From: Stratiolaelaps scimitus
Taxonomy: Eukaryota > Arthropoda > Arachnida > Mesostigmata > Laelapidae
Reading direction: 5' to 3'
NCBI GenBank assembly: GCA_019614645.1
Contig: JABWDB010000009.1
Location: 9,157,501-9,221,500 of the forward strand
Length of the DNA: 64,000 nt
Below, piece by piece: positions 13,501 through 25,590 of this stretch. Position 1 is the stretch's first letter. Each line of letters starts with the position of its first letter. The position numbers and the translations under genes were made by a program. The notes beneath the pieces were generated by a model that was given only the letters and a program-made list of their open reading frames with translations, did not search any database and was not told the origin of the DNA.

Positions 13501-16500
13501 CTGAAAAAAAGCTGACAATAGCCCACACAAGCCCGAGGAAAGAGAGAGAGCGAGAGCAACAATGGTGAGCCTCCTGCTGTTAGCGAGTACTGAAACCGCT
13601 TCGATTGGACAAACCGCCATATCTGTGATTGAAATTCGATTTGACGAAAACGTCATTCGTGTCACCTGCGGCGTTCCGCATATATGCGTGCAGGTTTGTC
13701 TGTATGTAGCCCGTATCTGCAGATCGATATATATCTGATTTCACAGAAAGATGTCGGAGGTTTACGGACAACAACGCAAGCAACAGCAGGGTATAATGGC
13801 ACGACGTCTCCACCACCCAGCAGGCATCGCTTGTAGTCAGTAGTGCCATGCAACTTCCGCAACCTCCGTCTATTATTGTTGTTGTTTTTGTTGTTGAACA
13901 CTATAACTAACGTATGCTACTTATTTCACTACTTATTATACCCACTCGGGCTGCCCGATGGCCAGCGCAGGGGCCCACAGATGCTACTACTTACTATCAA
14001 CACCTATCTAATGCTTCGTCTACAGCGAGCACCTACCATCTTGCCTGGCGTTTTCCTCACGGCTAGCAGTTTGTCGATGATCGAATCGATGTTTCCCAGC
14101 TGTGGGAGAGTTTCAGCTGGTGCCGGCGGACCCTTCAGACGTCGGCGGGGTGTTGCCGGAGAGCGTCTAGGTGACGCGCATGCCATCCTGGATGATTTTC
14201 GCACCAAAATCTCCCCGACTGTATCTCCTCTCCCAACACCACCACCACCAGCCCCAACTCAAACGCGATCGCACGAACCGCTCGTACACCTGTAGTTGTC
14301 ACTGCTTACTAACACTCCCCGATGAACAACTCCTTGCCCACTTTCCACTAACTGTAGGATACACCTGCAGGCTTCCTTCACTTGGTTCGCGTAATATCCA
14401 GTAAGCGAGATAGTATTATAATTTAGGCCATCAGCGGGAGCAGCGGCGACAACTTCAAGAGGCAGGACCAGGACACTACCGACACATCGTTGCGAGGCCG
14501 CCGTGTACGGTACGCCTCTGACCTGATCACTTGGATTTGAAACGGGATGTGTGTGTGTGTCTACTATCTCCAGTTGTGCAGATTGCTGTTTCAAGATAAT
14601 GACCAGCACGAAGCAACAGTAAGCGGTAGCTGGCAGTTGATTGAAACACCTCTGTCGAATATCGATGGGACGACGTGAGCTAGTGCGATCGGGCCACTCG
14701 CCAGGCCGCTGCCGCCGTCACCGTAAACAATTATTAACAGCGTGCGATTACCACGACGACTTGCAGCAATTCCTGCCCCGGGACTCTTGACGATTTCGTC
14801 GGCACCCGCAGGCGACACGAGTGCACCACGCACACTGGGCGCTATCCTGCGTACTACACCAGACGGGATCACGGAATCACGTGCAGCAAGTGCCAACTCC
14901 TGCTGCTGTTGAGGTGAGCTTCTGGCTTGCAATACCTGACACCGCGCAAGGGAATAGCACAACTCACAGCGGTGAGGCGCAGCGGCATTGTGATTGTTTT
15001 GTCTTGTGCCGCCGCCTTGTTGTTAACGTTGTTGTTGTTGTCGTCGTCATCGTCGTTGGTGCCACCTATTGGCACTAACCAGCGACGTCGCACGTCGCTC
15101 GACTGTCTACTAACCACCTTTTCTCATACGCCTCGTTCCAGACGTTGACAGCAAGCGTTCGCTGGCGCTTTCTACTCGCCGCTTGGTGCTGGAAGCGGAC
15201 TTGAGGGGGGTAGGTTCACCGGCCGCTGGCCTGCTCCAGCCACCGATTCCAGTCGGTAGCGCCCACTGCGCCTACACCGCAAACGCTCTGCTGGCTGGCA
15301 AGCTGAACGCGCTCTCGGTCAGCCGGAGGACCAACGTAGAGCTCCGGAGCGACGGATGGCACACGATGTCGCGACGTGCAGCGCCCACGGCGGAAAGGGT
15401 TGGGTGAAAGCGCGCCAACAGCGGGAGAGGGCAGAACGGGCCTGTCGAGAGGTCCAGCAGCGAGCTGCTGCTCCGGCGGCGACGGCTGCCTGCCTCACTG
15501 GTTGGGTGAACCAGGAGTTGCTGCCGGCTCCAGTGAGTGGTCGCAGAGTCAGAGGGACGGCAGTGGTAGAAGCTCTTTGCACTCCCCCCCCAATGCTGTG
15601 CTGACTTGGCGTTGCGGGATGGACGGCGCGTAGGCACGCGCCATGCTCCGCTCGTGCGGCGAGTCCTGCGACGTCCTTGTGGGAGGCCGGCTTTCTCCGC
15701 AGGGAACCCTTTCCCGTCTGCCTGTCTGCCTTCCCCTCTGAATTTCTCTCCCTGTCAGAGGAGGAGGGCAGCAGCAGCAGCAGCGGCCGTAGTCGCCTCC
15801 GCGACGGCGCGTGTGTGTGTGTCCCAGCTCGACAAGGATACAGACAACAGTAAACGAGGGGCGGCGGTAGGCGGCACACTCTCCTCCTTGCACACGTATG
15901 TAGAATCACGCACTCCCAAACGACGACGGACTACTGTGAGGCTATGAGATTGGGAGACGAGCGCCTTGCCTCGTCGAGACTAGCTCATTTGCCCCATATC
16001 AAAAACGCAGTAAGGCGATGGCTGGCTGCTCGAACCGTACGCCCCACAACCACCCGCCGAACAAACCCCAATCCTCAACATACATCTACATACGCCTCTT
16101 CCCCGTTCAAGGTTGGCCAATAGCTCTATCTCGTGGTGAACCTCTAGTAATGGTGGCCCCGGCGAATGGAACGGCGTGCAAGCATGCTGACTCCCTACCT
16201 CGGTGCTTGTGCTGACTGTCTGGATGGAATCTGGAACCATTGTCTCGTCGCCGCACCAAGCAGTGTGAATGTACTATGTAGGGTGGTCGAACAACGAAGT
16301 TGTACTATCGCATTTTCGGGTGTGCCTTCCAAATTTTAGAAGAACAATAACTTGCATAACGTGCATCAGTAAGAACATTAGCGAAGTTCCTCAGCTTCTT
16401 CACACTCACACGCACACACACACAGACACGGCCACAATCAGTGCGTTGTACGCGGGAACATGCTTCTGGTACTGAAACGTTTAGTAAATAACAGGAATGG

Positions 16501-17499
16501 TACAGTTCGGTACTGTTCCACCGCTAAAATGGTTGGAACACAGACATAGGAGACTACAATGTTTTAGGAAGTGCACTTGCCTTGAAACGGAGCAGAGCTC
16601 ACTATTTTAACCCTTTGTGTATGTACGTTTTAAAGAGAACACCTTGTACGAGCTGGTACAGCACACAGCCACTGTACGGCAGTCTGTTAATCTGTGAAAA
16701 CAGATGCCTTCAGGCTTCTGCGTCCGGCCGACAGATGCTCACCGTTTTCTCCTCAACGCGGACAATGACTCCCTCGGAAATTACCTGGTACAGCTTAGCC
16801 ACGTGTAAGGATTAGCCACTGCGGTCCGGGTTACCAGAGCAGATCCAGGGCAGCCATCACAAACACCACATCCTGCCGTTGCCCTGCGCTATGGATGGCT
16901 TCTGGAGCTAATTGGTGGAGAAACGTATGTTCGTCTCGGGTCTTCCGTTCGCTACCCATTATGAGAGAGGAGTGTATAAGAGAGACTTGAGGGATTTTTT
17001 TGCAGGTTCTTTTTTGAAACCTACATAGAATAATTATACAGATCCTATACACGCGTCAGTTACTGAGTGTGGGTGCAGCTTCAACACGCGCCTGACCCTT
17101 GAATAACCTCGTTGGCAGGCAACGAATGGCTTCGATTGGGAATCGGTCATTTTAGGAGCGCGCATGTGCGCCGTAATTACCCCTGTGATATTATTACGTT
17201 TGCACATAAGCCCAAAGTAATAAACAAGAGAGGGGTTGGATCAGCGCCCTTTGTCAAGCACCCTGAATTCTGATCACTCGACAACGTCATGTCGTATGCG
17301 ATCGAGTATTTCAATATGAGTCGACATAATCTAATCTCTAGCAACGCTACGATGAATGCAATCGAGAGACAATCTTGTCTTTTATTCTGTGTTTAATACT
17401 GATATCATGCATACGATTAGTTAGCTTTAATCGCACGTATGACCGGACCACATTTCATAGTAGCTCCCGGCAATTAGTAGTACGAGTTAATTCCTCTGT

Positions 17500-17675
17500 A
17501 CAAGTTTCTCAGCCAACATTTAACGTCCGTGATACAGCTGTCTTCGGCACTGCTTCCTAAGATGGAACCCTTAAATGTAAATGTGCAACGGCGTGGATCG
17601 AACTCGTGCACTTACGTGTTCCAGCTCCGGAGGGTTGCAAGGCGCACACGAATGCACACCGCCACCGGGCTCGAC
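17500..17675 (-). mobile_element. tRNA-derived SINE, copy A
   Basis: On the minus strand it starts with a tRNA-like head (GCATTCGTGTGCGCCTTGCA, later a B-box-like GAGTTCGATCC), followed by a body with tttaa, then gccgaagacagctgt and acgttaaatgttggctgaga. The body words recur in four other places in the window. Diverged from copies B and C. Confidence 0.6.
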
Positions 17676-18974
17676 CAGCAATTAGCACTGACTCGATTTG
17701 ACCGTTCACAGAAACTGCCCGAACCTCTTGTCATAATAACAGTAATAACATAATAACATAACTCAACAGTACACTCCTTCAAGAAGCAGCCACTCCTCCA
17801 ACCAAACAAACGGCGGTGATCTCTTTCTCTCTCTCTTATCTGTGTTCATCTAACGTTCAAATTTCGGTTGTCGTAGGACAAGCACAGCATACATAGAAAG
17901 ATACGATCAATCACTTTTCTTTGATGATCAGCCTGTTAACGACTTGGACAGAATATATGACAGAAAACTCGTGATTGACGTTTTTGTAAATTCTGTACGA
18001 CAGAATTCTCCATACATACGAGCGCTCTCTCTATCCGAACGCCCACATCTCTATCGTTAACGCCTTTAGAACAATGTACGCGAGTCGAACCTAAATGACT
18101 TAAGTAGCTGATCCGTATGACGTAGATGGGCAAATATCGATTAAGCAATTTGTTATTCATCTTTCGATAGAGACATAATTCAATCCTGGCGAGGTATTCG
18201 ATTGAATGTAACCACACCTCGCGTTGATCATTTCTCGATTTCATTGGCTGAAACCGGGCAAATTTCAGCTTTCATCGCCTACTTCTTCTGATTGATAATG
18301 ACTAAACACTTCTCGTAATATATGTTCTATTGAGTATTTTCCATATAGGGAACAAGTTTAATTCCCAAGTCCAACTACATTGTGTTATAATAAAGGCGAC
18401 GATGACGATGGGACTTTCAATTAGATCATGATCTACCATCGCCATCATCACTGGCACTGTGCTGTTCCAAGCGCGCTTAGTGCGTCACAGCTGTGGGATT
18501 CCTCGGGTAGAACGCCTTCGGATGTCTGCGCTGTGGCCGTCATTTGCGTATGTCTGTTTGGTGGTTCACTGCAGCTCGCCAGTTGAACGGTTCAGCAGGT
18601 GCAGGCAAGCGAACGCCCGCGACGTATGACACCGTGACACCACTCGATGCCCGGTCAGGTCGCGTCACTGTTGTCCATTTAACGACGCACCCGTGTATAG
18701 GGTCTGCTCTATGGCAACGTTATAGCGTCGGTAGTGTGACGCTGCGTTCCGCCAAGCTAAATCGAACTGTTATCGACGTCGAACGAAGGATCTGGGAGGG
18801 GATATCACGTGCTGGCAGTGGATTCCCAGTTGACCGCGTTGCTGATCGGCTGCATCGAAGCCGCGCGCCTTCTTCGAAAGCCACCTGACATGTGACCATC
18901 ACGTTACCTATGGCCACTATTCTATAAAACTTGTTCTTGTACCGCGCTTTAACATACACCGCGTGTAGGCAAGA

Positions 18975-19200
18975 TGCGGCTAGTTAGAGGTAAGTAAGGA
19001 AAAGTCCCCGCACGACTGTGGCGGCGACGTCTGTGGACCTGCGAATGCACAGCTCGGATTTGTACCAGGTTCAAATCCTGTAGCCGTTTGCCTCAGGGAG
19101 GTGTGAATTTTTCCTACGGGTATTTCCCGAGATAATGCCACATGCAAGGGCGCCGAGGAGTGTCAAATTGGGGAAGGATAGGGCTCCAGTAGCCACCCAC
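18975..19200 (+). mobile_element. Possible second SINE type
   Basis: A B-box-like CCAGGTTCAAATCCTG at about 19065-19080 is followed by gggaggtgtgaattttt, a layout like tRNA-derived SINEs. It does not share the body of copies A-E. No second copy was found here. Confidence 0.3.
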
Positions 19201-20195
19201 GGTAGCCATAACCTATTTAAGGCCAGTATTTAGAAGAGGCATATTGTATGATAGCTTTTGTTACTTTTTACCACTGGAAATGAACTTTTTTATCCAGAAA
19301 AGATAGCACACATTAACATAGACGCCACAATAGATTAGCAAGAGGTGGATATCTTGATGAGAAGTTCCCTTTGGAAAAGTGGAATATACGTAGGCAAAGC
19401 AAAGTTGACCGAAGCTTACGCAGTCTCGTCACCAGTCGGGCTCAACTAATTGAATGAGTATATGAGAGGTCGTTTCAGCACCGAAGGTGATATCCGTGTC
19501 CAGGATAACTCAAAAAGGCCATCATTGAGAAAATGACTTCGACACCTAGGTAATACATCCCCGAGCGAGATCAAGCAAACTCACACACTGTGTTCACACT
19601 GAAGTTTGAAGCCCGGCCAAAGCCAGCGTCTGTTCAGCTATGTTAAGAGCGACCACTACCCACGCCGGTAGCGCCTAGAAAGAAGACCAGCACAGGTCAG
19701 CGCTTTGGAGGCTGAAACGTTAAGCACGAATACCTAGAATCAGTGATCGTAGATGCTAATAGATCAAAATATATAATAAACATGGTAACTTTTCAAAAGG
19801 ACAATTTTGCTCTGTAGACAATTACATAGAAATCGCCTATTTTGACCGCACTTTTTCTATGTAATAAAGAAAATCGGACAGAGATTTTCTATTTCGTTAC
19901 TGCCCGGAACCACCGTTGCAAGAATCCTGCTCGCTACTCGAACGCGCAGATCTCCACCGAAGCGTCCTGATATGCTTGTTCATGCATTGCATACAATAAG
20001 ATACCAAAAAAATTGGCCCCTATTAGAACTTTGGGTTCCGGAGTTTGGGCTGTTTCGCTGGATATTGTGACAACTACCCCACTCCAGTGTTTAGAGCAGA
20101 AACTCGCTTTAGATGACCAGATGAAAGCGAGATATTCGTTATGTGTCGACACCTTTTCTGGGCTTTGCAGTCTCCTTTTGCGATATCTATCTACA

Positions 20196-20352
20196 TAAGT
20201 CAATTTTCCGAGCTGACTCTCAGCCAACATGTAACGTATACGGTACAGCTTTCGGCATAAGACACACCCCTTTAAATGAAAATGTGCGATAGGGGGGGAT
20301 CGAACCCGTACACCTATATACAGAATCATATTGAGATCGCTACTGCGGAGCC
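20196..20352 (-). mobile_element. tRNA-derived SINE, copy B
   Basis: Minus-strand copy with a clear B-box-like GGGTTCGATCCCC, the catttaaaggg link, tgccgaaagctgtacc and the cgttacatgttggctgagag core, in the same order as copies A and C. Confidence 0.6.
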
Positions 20353-20538
20353 TATTTATATGTATCTCGGGGACTTACACGTGTCTATCGCAATTGCATC
20401 GTTTCCATTATGCTCTTGCACAGGCTGCACTTAATTCCGGGTCGTCCCTACATACAAACGTATCTAGGATTACGAGACCAGTGACCCCAATAAAGACGAG
20501 AGAGGGAGAGAGATATCGAGAAACAGAGAGAATTATTG

Positions 20539-20557
20539 AGAGAGAGAGAGAGAGAGA
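20539..20557. repeat. (GA)n microsatellite
   Basis: GA run of about 19 bp, preceded by further GA-rich sequence from about 20498. Confidence 0.85.
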
Positions 20558-21890
20558 ACTAACCCCTGGCGCCATGACCGCCGTTCGTCCTTCAAGCGGA
20601 ACAGACCCCTACTTCTCCGTCTGTTCCGTGGAGGCTTCTCTCTTGACACTTCGATCGTAACCCGTCGAACCCCTTGAATGAAGTCGTCAGCCGAATGGGA
20701 AGAAGAACAACGCAACGACGTTTCAAAAAATGAAGCCTCTTGTCTGATCAGAAGAATAGGTGGAGACGGTGAAATTGGAAAATGGAAAATGAGGGCTTGA
20801 TGCGCAGCAATGCGGTCGCTATACGACAGGATCCGGCAGGGATCAAACGGCAGATACGGTGAGAAAGCCACGGCTGCTTCTCAGGTTAGGCGGTGTGTCA
20901 CCATCAGTAGTTGCCCCATATGTACGCGCGGAGATAAGGTCAAATTCCCTCACCCTCGCCCTGATCAGTAGGGTTGTCATGCAGATCTTCTATTTTTACA
21001 CTTGTTATAACTCATACCATATCTTGGTGAAATAACCAAAATGATGATGATAATGTCAAATTCTCAAGTGTTATAGGCGATATTCAACCGCAAAATGTCG
21101 GCAACAGGATCGTGAAGAATACTCCTACCACGGTCAGAGAAGGCCGCGATTGAACGGCCGGAGAGTGCATGGAACTAGACGAATGATGAAATCGAATTGA
21201 ACGGAAAACTTCAGAAGAGTCAATCTGAAAAAGTCGAAATAACGCTACCGGCGAACGTTACGTTTAGTTATAAAAACACAATATAATCTGGTATATCATA
21301 ATTGAGATAGTTATGATATAATTATCAGACTCGTGATCTGCCAGGAGATGCCGATGCAAGTAGCATGTAAACATGATTAAAAACATCGTGCCCAATCGAG
21401 CCAGCTGAAAATTGGACACATATTCCTCAAGCGAATGGCATCGCCCAAACACTCGAAAACCCGTTTAAGAAGTTGTTGCCCACAATTATCTATGCCAGCA
21501 TTTGTAGGCGAATGCAATGAATTGATTGGATCATCCAGATCGACGAAGGGCTGAGATCAAGTAACTCAAACTGAGTTATGATACGATGATATTCGGCCGC
21601 TCGGAGCGGCCAGAATGGTATTAGTTGTGAACACGTGGAACAAGTGCTTGCTCGATTTTGCCGAAGCAGTCAGTGTTTTCATCTAGGCCAGCATTTCGTT
21701 GTGAGAATCTTTCCCCATAGCGGTACCCTCTCGCTTCAGAACAAGTGATTTTCCGCTCTCGTAGTGAATGGAGCAAGGCGGCCCGCAAGGCTCCCACACG
21801 GTTGCTCTGATAGTAGACAGCGTCCGGGCATAGGGCATCATTAGCGATGCACCAGGGCAATGCATTTTCAACTTTTTTCCCTCCACCGGA

Positions 21891-22043
21891 GAGAGAGAGA
21901 GAGAGCTCGGGGAGAGCCGTGAGATTTCTTCGTTTGCTCCTTTGCTATGTAGTTATTTTCAGGAAAATCTCTCCGATGTCAGATATCTATAGACACTTCA
22001 CGTCGGGCACATCTATCTTTCTATTTTCTCTCTCTCTCTCTCT
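21891..22043. repeat. (GA)n and (CT)n microsatellites facing each other
   Basis: GA run at 21891-21905 and CT run at 22027-22043, a second pair of opposite-sense tracts. Confidence 0.75.
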
Positions 22044-22356
22044 GAAGGTCCACAAAGGCCCAATCAATCTTCATCAACTTCGTAACAGCTTTGCGGATAT
22101 ACATATTCATGACGCCAACGATACGTGTGTTGGGTCGGTCAAGATATGCTCTGCCGTACTTCGAGCTGCTGGCTGAAAGGTGAGGGCCTTTTCCAAAATG
22201 TTTGTAAACGTGACCCCGGCAAATTTGTTCAGGCACGCGTGACGTATGCCCGATATTAAACAACTACTCTCGAGCATCACAAGGTGTTCAAGTTTTTTAA
22301 ATGTGAGATAAATTAGGCGAGATCGTGGTGGATAGCAGATATAAGCCATAACTTGT

Positions 22357-22372
22357 ATATATATATATATAT
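22357..22372. repeat. Short (TA)n microsatellite
   Basis: TA run of about 16 bp. Confidence 0.8.
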
Positions 22373-23742
22373 CCTAGATGCTAAAAATATATTAAGTTCC
22401 ATTTCTTTCTTAATCAAATGCACCGCGTGGTAATTAAATGAATTCAACAACTCTGTAGTATGGCGTTGCGCAGAGACTTTATGTTAAGCCAACACAAATT
22501 TTATAAACTAACCTATATGTTGAGTTTAGCGAAAATTGTCTCAGATGGAGCTTAACAGTAAGATAGACCAAGTATTTCCTGTCAGCGGCGCCAAGGCGTT
22601 TGTGAAATCTCATCGCCTCTTAAAGCTTTACTTTCATATCCCATTAGAACTTGAGTTTGTCATAGTTTTTCCCCATAAAACATCGGGACAAGCACCTTCT
22701 AGCGGCTAACCAATTAAAGCATGTAAAACAGTGCTCGAGCAGGTAGTATGCGCGAGTTAATATATAAATTCCATTCAGAATCGATTTTATTTTGTCATTC
22801 AACCACGAAAGTCGTAGGCGTCATATAAATTGTCAATCGGCCTTAACTCTACGAGCGCTGTACAGGTCACACGGGCACTGGAGAATACCATTCCCTTCGA
22901 ACAATTAACCTTAAAGTCCAATGTCATCTCACGAGTGTGTCCAACTCCTCTATGTGTAATTCGGCCCTGCCACCAGGTTTCGCTTCCATGCAGAATTCCG
23001 AGAGGCCAGCGCCGGCTGTTGCCGATCCACCAACGGGATATTCTCACACTATTTTAATGTCAGCTCCGCGAGTGTCATTGCCTACTGCTAGCTGCTGACA
23101 ATGGACATTTATATCTACAACAACGAACCCGCTGAAGGCGACGGTGAGTTTACCGCGCCGAGCGACGTTGTCGCCGCCGATAATCGTAAGTTCGTACAGA
23201 TAATTTGCGAGGTGACATTTATTCGTCGAGTTAGCGCCAGATACAGTGAGTTCGCTGTCCATAAGCCTATAAGCGATCTCCCCGATGGTGCTCATATTGC
23301 GATGTGTCATTGACTATTAAAGCTAAGTAAGGTCGAAATGTTTCCTGTCGCTCGCAAGAACAACCTGCGGACCGGTGGAACCGTAAACGCAATTGAAGTG
23401 GCGCCCACTGAGTGCATTGCGAGTTTGTTCACTAATAATCGTTAGCGCGATGTGGCTCCTATGGAGCATGTGGCTGACTGATTAAACCTTTGTGGTTGAA
23501 TTTAGCCTTTTCCTCCTGGAAACAAGGTGATAGCCTAGCTATTTCGTGTTTTCAACATGTTCATGACACTTTTTGAAAGAATCATAGTCATTGATCGTTC
23601 ATCGACTGGGTGATGCAACCAACAGAAGAACGATAACAAGGCAATAATTAATTATTTTCTCGATGTGACGGTGAATTTTTTATTTTAGTTGTAGCCACAA
23701 TTTACATCTTCCTGTGGTGTGCTGGAGTGAGAAACGAGGATC

Positions 23743-23962
23743 ATGAACCTGAATACGGTTGGGCGGGATGGTAAGCCGAGGTTGAAGTCGGCGTTCTCGA
23801 GCGACGACGACGAGGTGCCTTTGACGCTATCACAAAAGTTCCTTCGATTTCTCGACTTCAAAGATACCACCTCCTCGGACGATGATGAGGTATGGCTCAA
23901 AGGAACGTGGGTAGCCCCACCGGGGGGCGGGGGGGGGGGGGGGGTGGGGGGGGGGGGGGGGG

Positions 23963-24013
<51 letters not shown>

Positions 24014-24952
24014 AGAACTGTGTGTTTAATAAGGGAAGTGGGAGAAAAGGATGGAGGGGGGGGGGGGGAAATGGGGGGGGGGAAAAATAAAAAATGGGGA
24101 AAAGGGGGGGGGGTATTTTTTTTTTTGGGGGGTGGGTTGTTGGGGGTGGGTGTTGGGGTGGGGGTGGGGGTGGGTGGGGGTAGTTAGATGTGGGGTGGGA
24201 TTGAAAAAGGATTTATTGTGAGTTGTATAGTAGTTTGGGTGGGGGGGGGAGGGGTTTTGAGGAGTTATGGTATGAGTATTATGGTGGGGGTGTTAGGTAA
24301 ATATTGAAATGTGTTTTTTGTTTTATTGGGGATGGGAAGGGGAAGGATGGGAGGAAGATTATGGTGGAGAGTGGAAATATAAAGGTGATGGATAAGTTGG
24401 GGGGTGGGTAGATAGTAGTTTTTTAATTTTTTTAGTATGGAAATTTTTTTTATTATTTTGTTTTGATGTTGTTAGATTTTTTAGTTTATTTGGTTAGTAT
24501 TTTGAGGTAATTTGTTGATATTATTCTTGCTTCTTCAGAGTTCGTTTTCTTCCTTCTCGCCTCCTTTCCTCGTAGTCATGTATCGATTTTTTGATATCGT
24601 GTATTGTTGTCCCTATTAATACCAGTTAACGGACATCACGGCAACGCAAACTGACATAGAGATCGGTCCAGCAAGGGTTATACCGGACGAAACTACCGAG
24701 ACAGACGGATCGGAGGAGGACAAGACCGATACGAAATCCAGAACTTCGCCGACGGCATCGACAGAAACTTCGCGAGCATCGGGCTCCTCAAGGCCGCGGG
24801 TTGTCACAACGACGACTTCGGATGAGTTCACAAACACAAGTCGCGAGGGAGTCAAGACCTCAAGGGGCTCGACCTCCTCTCGAACATCAACGTCTCCGAA
24901 GTCAACCTCAGGACCGTGTGATATTTTGACACGAATTTCTAAGTTATGGTAA
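23743..24952 (+). CDS. Acidic Ser/Thr-rich hypothetical protein, two exons
   Basis: Not recognised. Exon 23743-23889 codes 49 residues from an ATG that follows an in-frame stop, and ends at GAG|GTATGG. Exon 24626-24952 begins after ACCAG and runs 108 residues to TAA. Both borders are phase 0, so the joined product is 157 residues. The first exon has two copies of SSDDDE (residues 19-24 and 44-49), a typical casein kinase 2 target pattern, around a short hydrophobic LSQKFLRFLDF segment. The second exon is Thr/Ser/Asp/Glu-rich and looks disordered. An AATAAA lies 106 bp past the stop. The 5' non-coding part probably begins at an acceptor near 23687. The intron holds the poly-G and cytosine-free block, so the sequence between the exons may be wrong and an exon could be missing. 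An alternative donor at 24916 would allow more exons downstream. Confidence 0.45.
23922..24525. other. Poly-G run and cytosine-free block (probable sequence artefact)
   Basis: From 23922 to 24012 the sequence is almost pure G. From 24019 to 24525 I find no C at all in about 507 bases, while G, A and T are all frequent. Composition drifts from G-rich to T-rich before cytosines return at 24526. Flanking exons have normal composition. It lies in the intron of the Ser/Thr-rich gene. Poly-G of this kind is known from two-colour sequencing, where no signal is called G, so the stretch should not be trusted as written. Confidence 0.85.
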
Positions 24953-25057
24953 TATGAAATTTATTCAGCGGTGATAGCGTTTCGTATCCACCCGACGGAG
25001 TATGGTGTATCTTGCATACAATCCAGTATTTCACTTCGAATATGACTTACGTTAGCA

Positions 25058-25063
25058 AATAAA
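25058..25063 (+). terminator. Poly(A) signal AATAAA after the Ser/Thr-rich gene
   Basis: AATAAA 106 bp beyond the TAA at 24950-24952. It supports that exon being the last one of its gene. Confidence 0.4.
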
Positions 25064-25499
25064 ATAATAATAATAGTAATGCTTCGGCCTTGCTTGAATC
25101 GCGTTTGACCTAACTTGCATTGTTTTAACCTGTTGTGGCAGCTGACTAAGACTGAGTGTATTTGGCTTACGGCGCTTAAGAACGAAAGACGGAAACAAAT
25201 CTGTCTGTTTTGAGGTCCTACGGCTAACTTCTCGATTTAAGAAGCAATTTCGAGTAATCATTTTTCAATTTTCCCCTATCCACATCAGTGAGCTCTACAA
25301 ATAGCTACACAGTGCACAGACCGGAAGGGGTCTTCATTAAACACACTTTAATTGAAGGAAAGTCAAGTAAGATGGTTGGCAAACCGTAGTTGTGCTCGAC
25401 ACTCCACAATCGTACGCAATACTCGCCTATACTATTGTTGTTTTGGATCACGCCCACACGATACGAATGTTAAAGCCAGCTTGGGCAAGCGTCCGAGCC

Positions 25500-25590
25500 A
25501 AACGCAGCGGCGAGACGAAACGGGCAACAGCCCCGACAGTGCCGCTACACGATGCTAACCGCTAAACGCACTGGACCCAGTGTACGGCGT
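25500..25590 (-). repeat. tRNA-like sequence, strongly degenerate
   Basis: Minus strand: GTTTAGCGGTTAGCATCG resembles a tRNA A box, and about 45 bp later GTTTCGTCTC is a poor B box. Probably an old tRNA pseudogene or SINE remnant. Confidence 0.25.

Larger units (their letters stand above)
1..23686. other. Gene-poor region
   Basis: No exon I can defend. Open frames up to about 196 codons (for example complement 15319-15909 and plus 3073-3546) lie in GC-rich stretches and read as low-complexity Arg/Ser/Pro/Leu. The part from about 11.4 to 16 kb is the most GC-rich and could hold a promoter or untranslated exon of a gene outside the window. It contains microsatellites and SINE copies A, B and E. 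A frame at 957-1217 ends in a charged stretch (KLDDLQEDTKPIIEASQQ) that may deserve a search, but it has no splice partner. Confidence 0.5.

Noticed and set aside
15319..15909. 196-codon minus-strand frame
   Set aside because: GC-rich stretch with several overlapping frames on both strands and low-complexity Arg/Ser/Ala content. No domain or splice structure.
22799..23313. Three overlapping open frames on both strands, one reading as beta-strand-like ELTVSGAN and YELTIIGG
   Set aside because: No start context, splice partner or family match, and the frames are broken by a stop at 23044. Lengths are within what chance gives in 64 kb.
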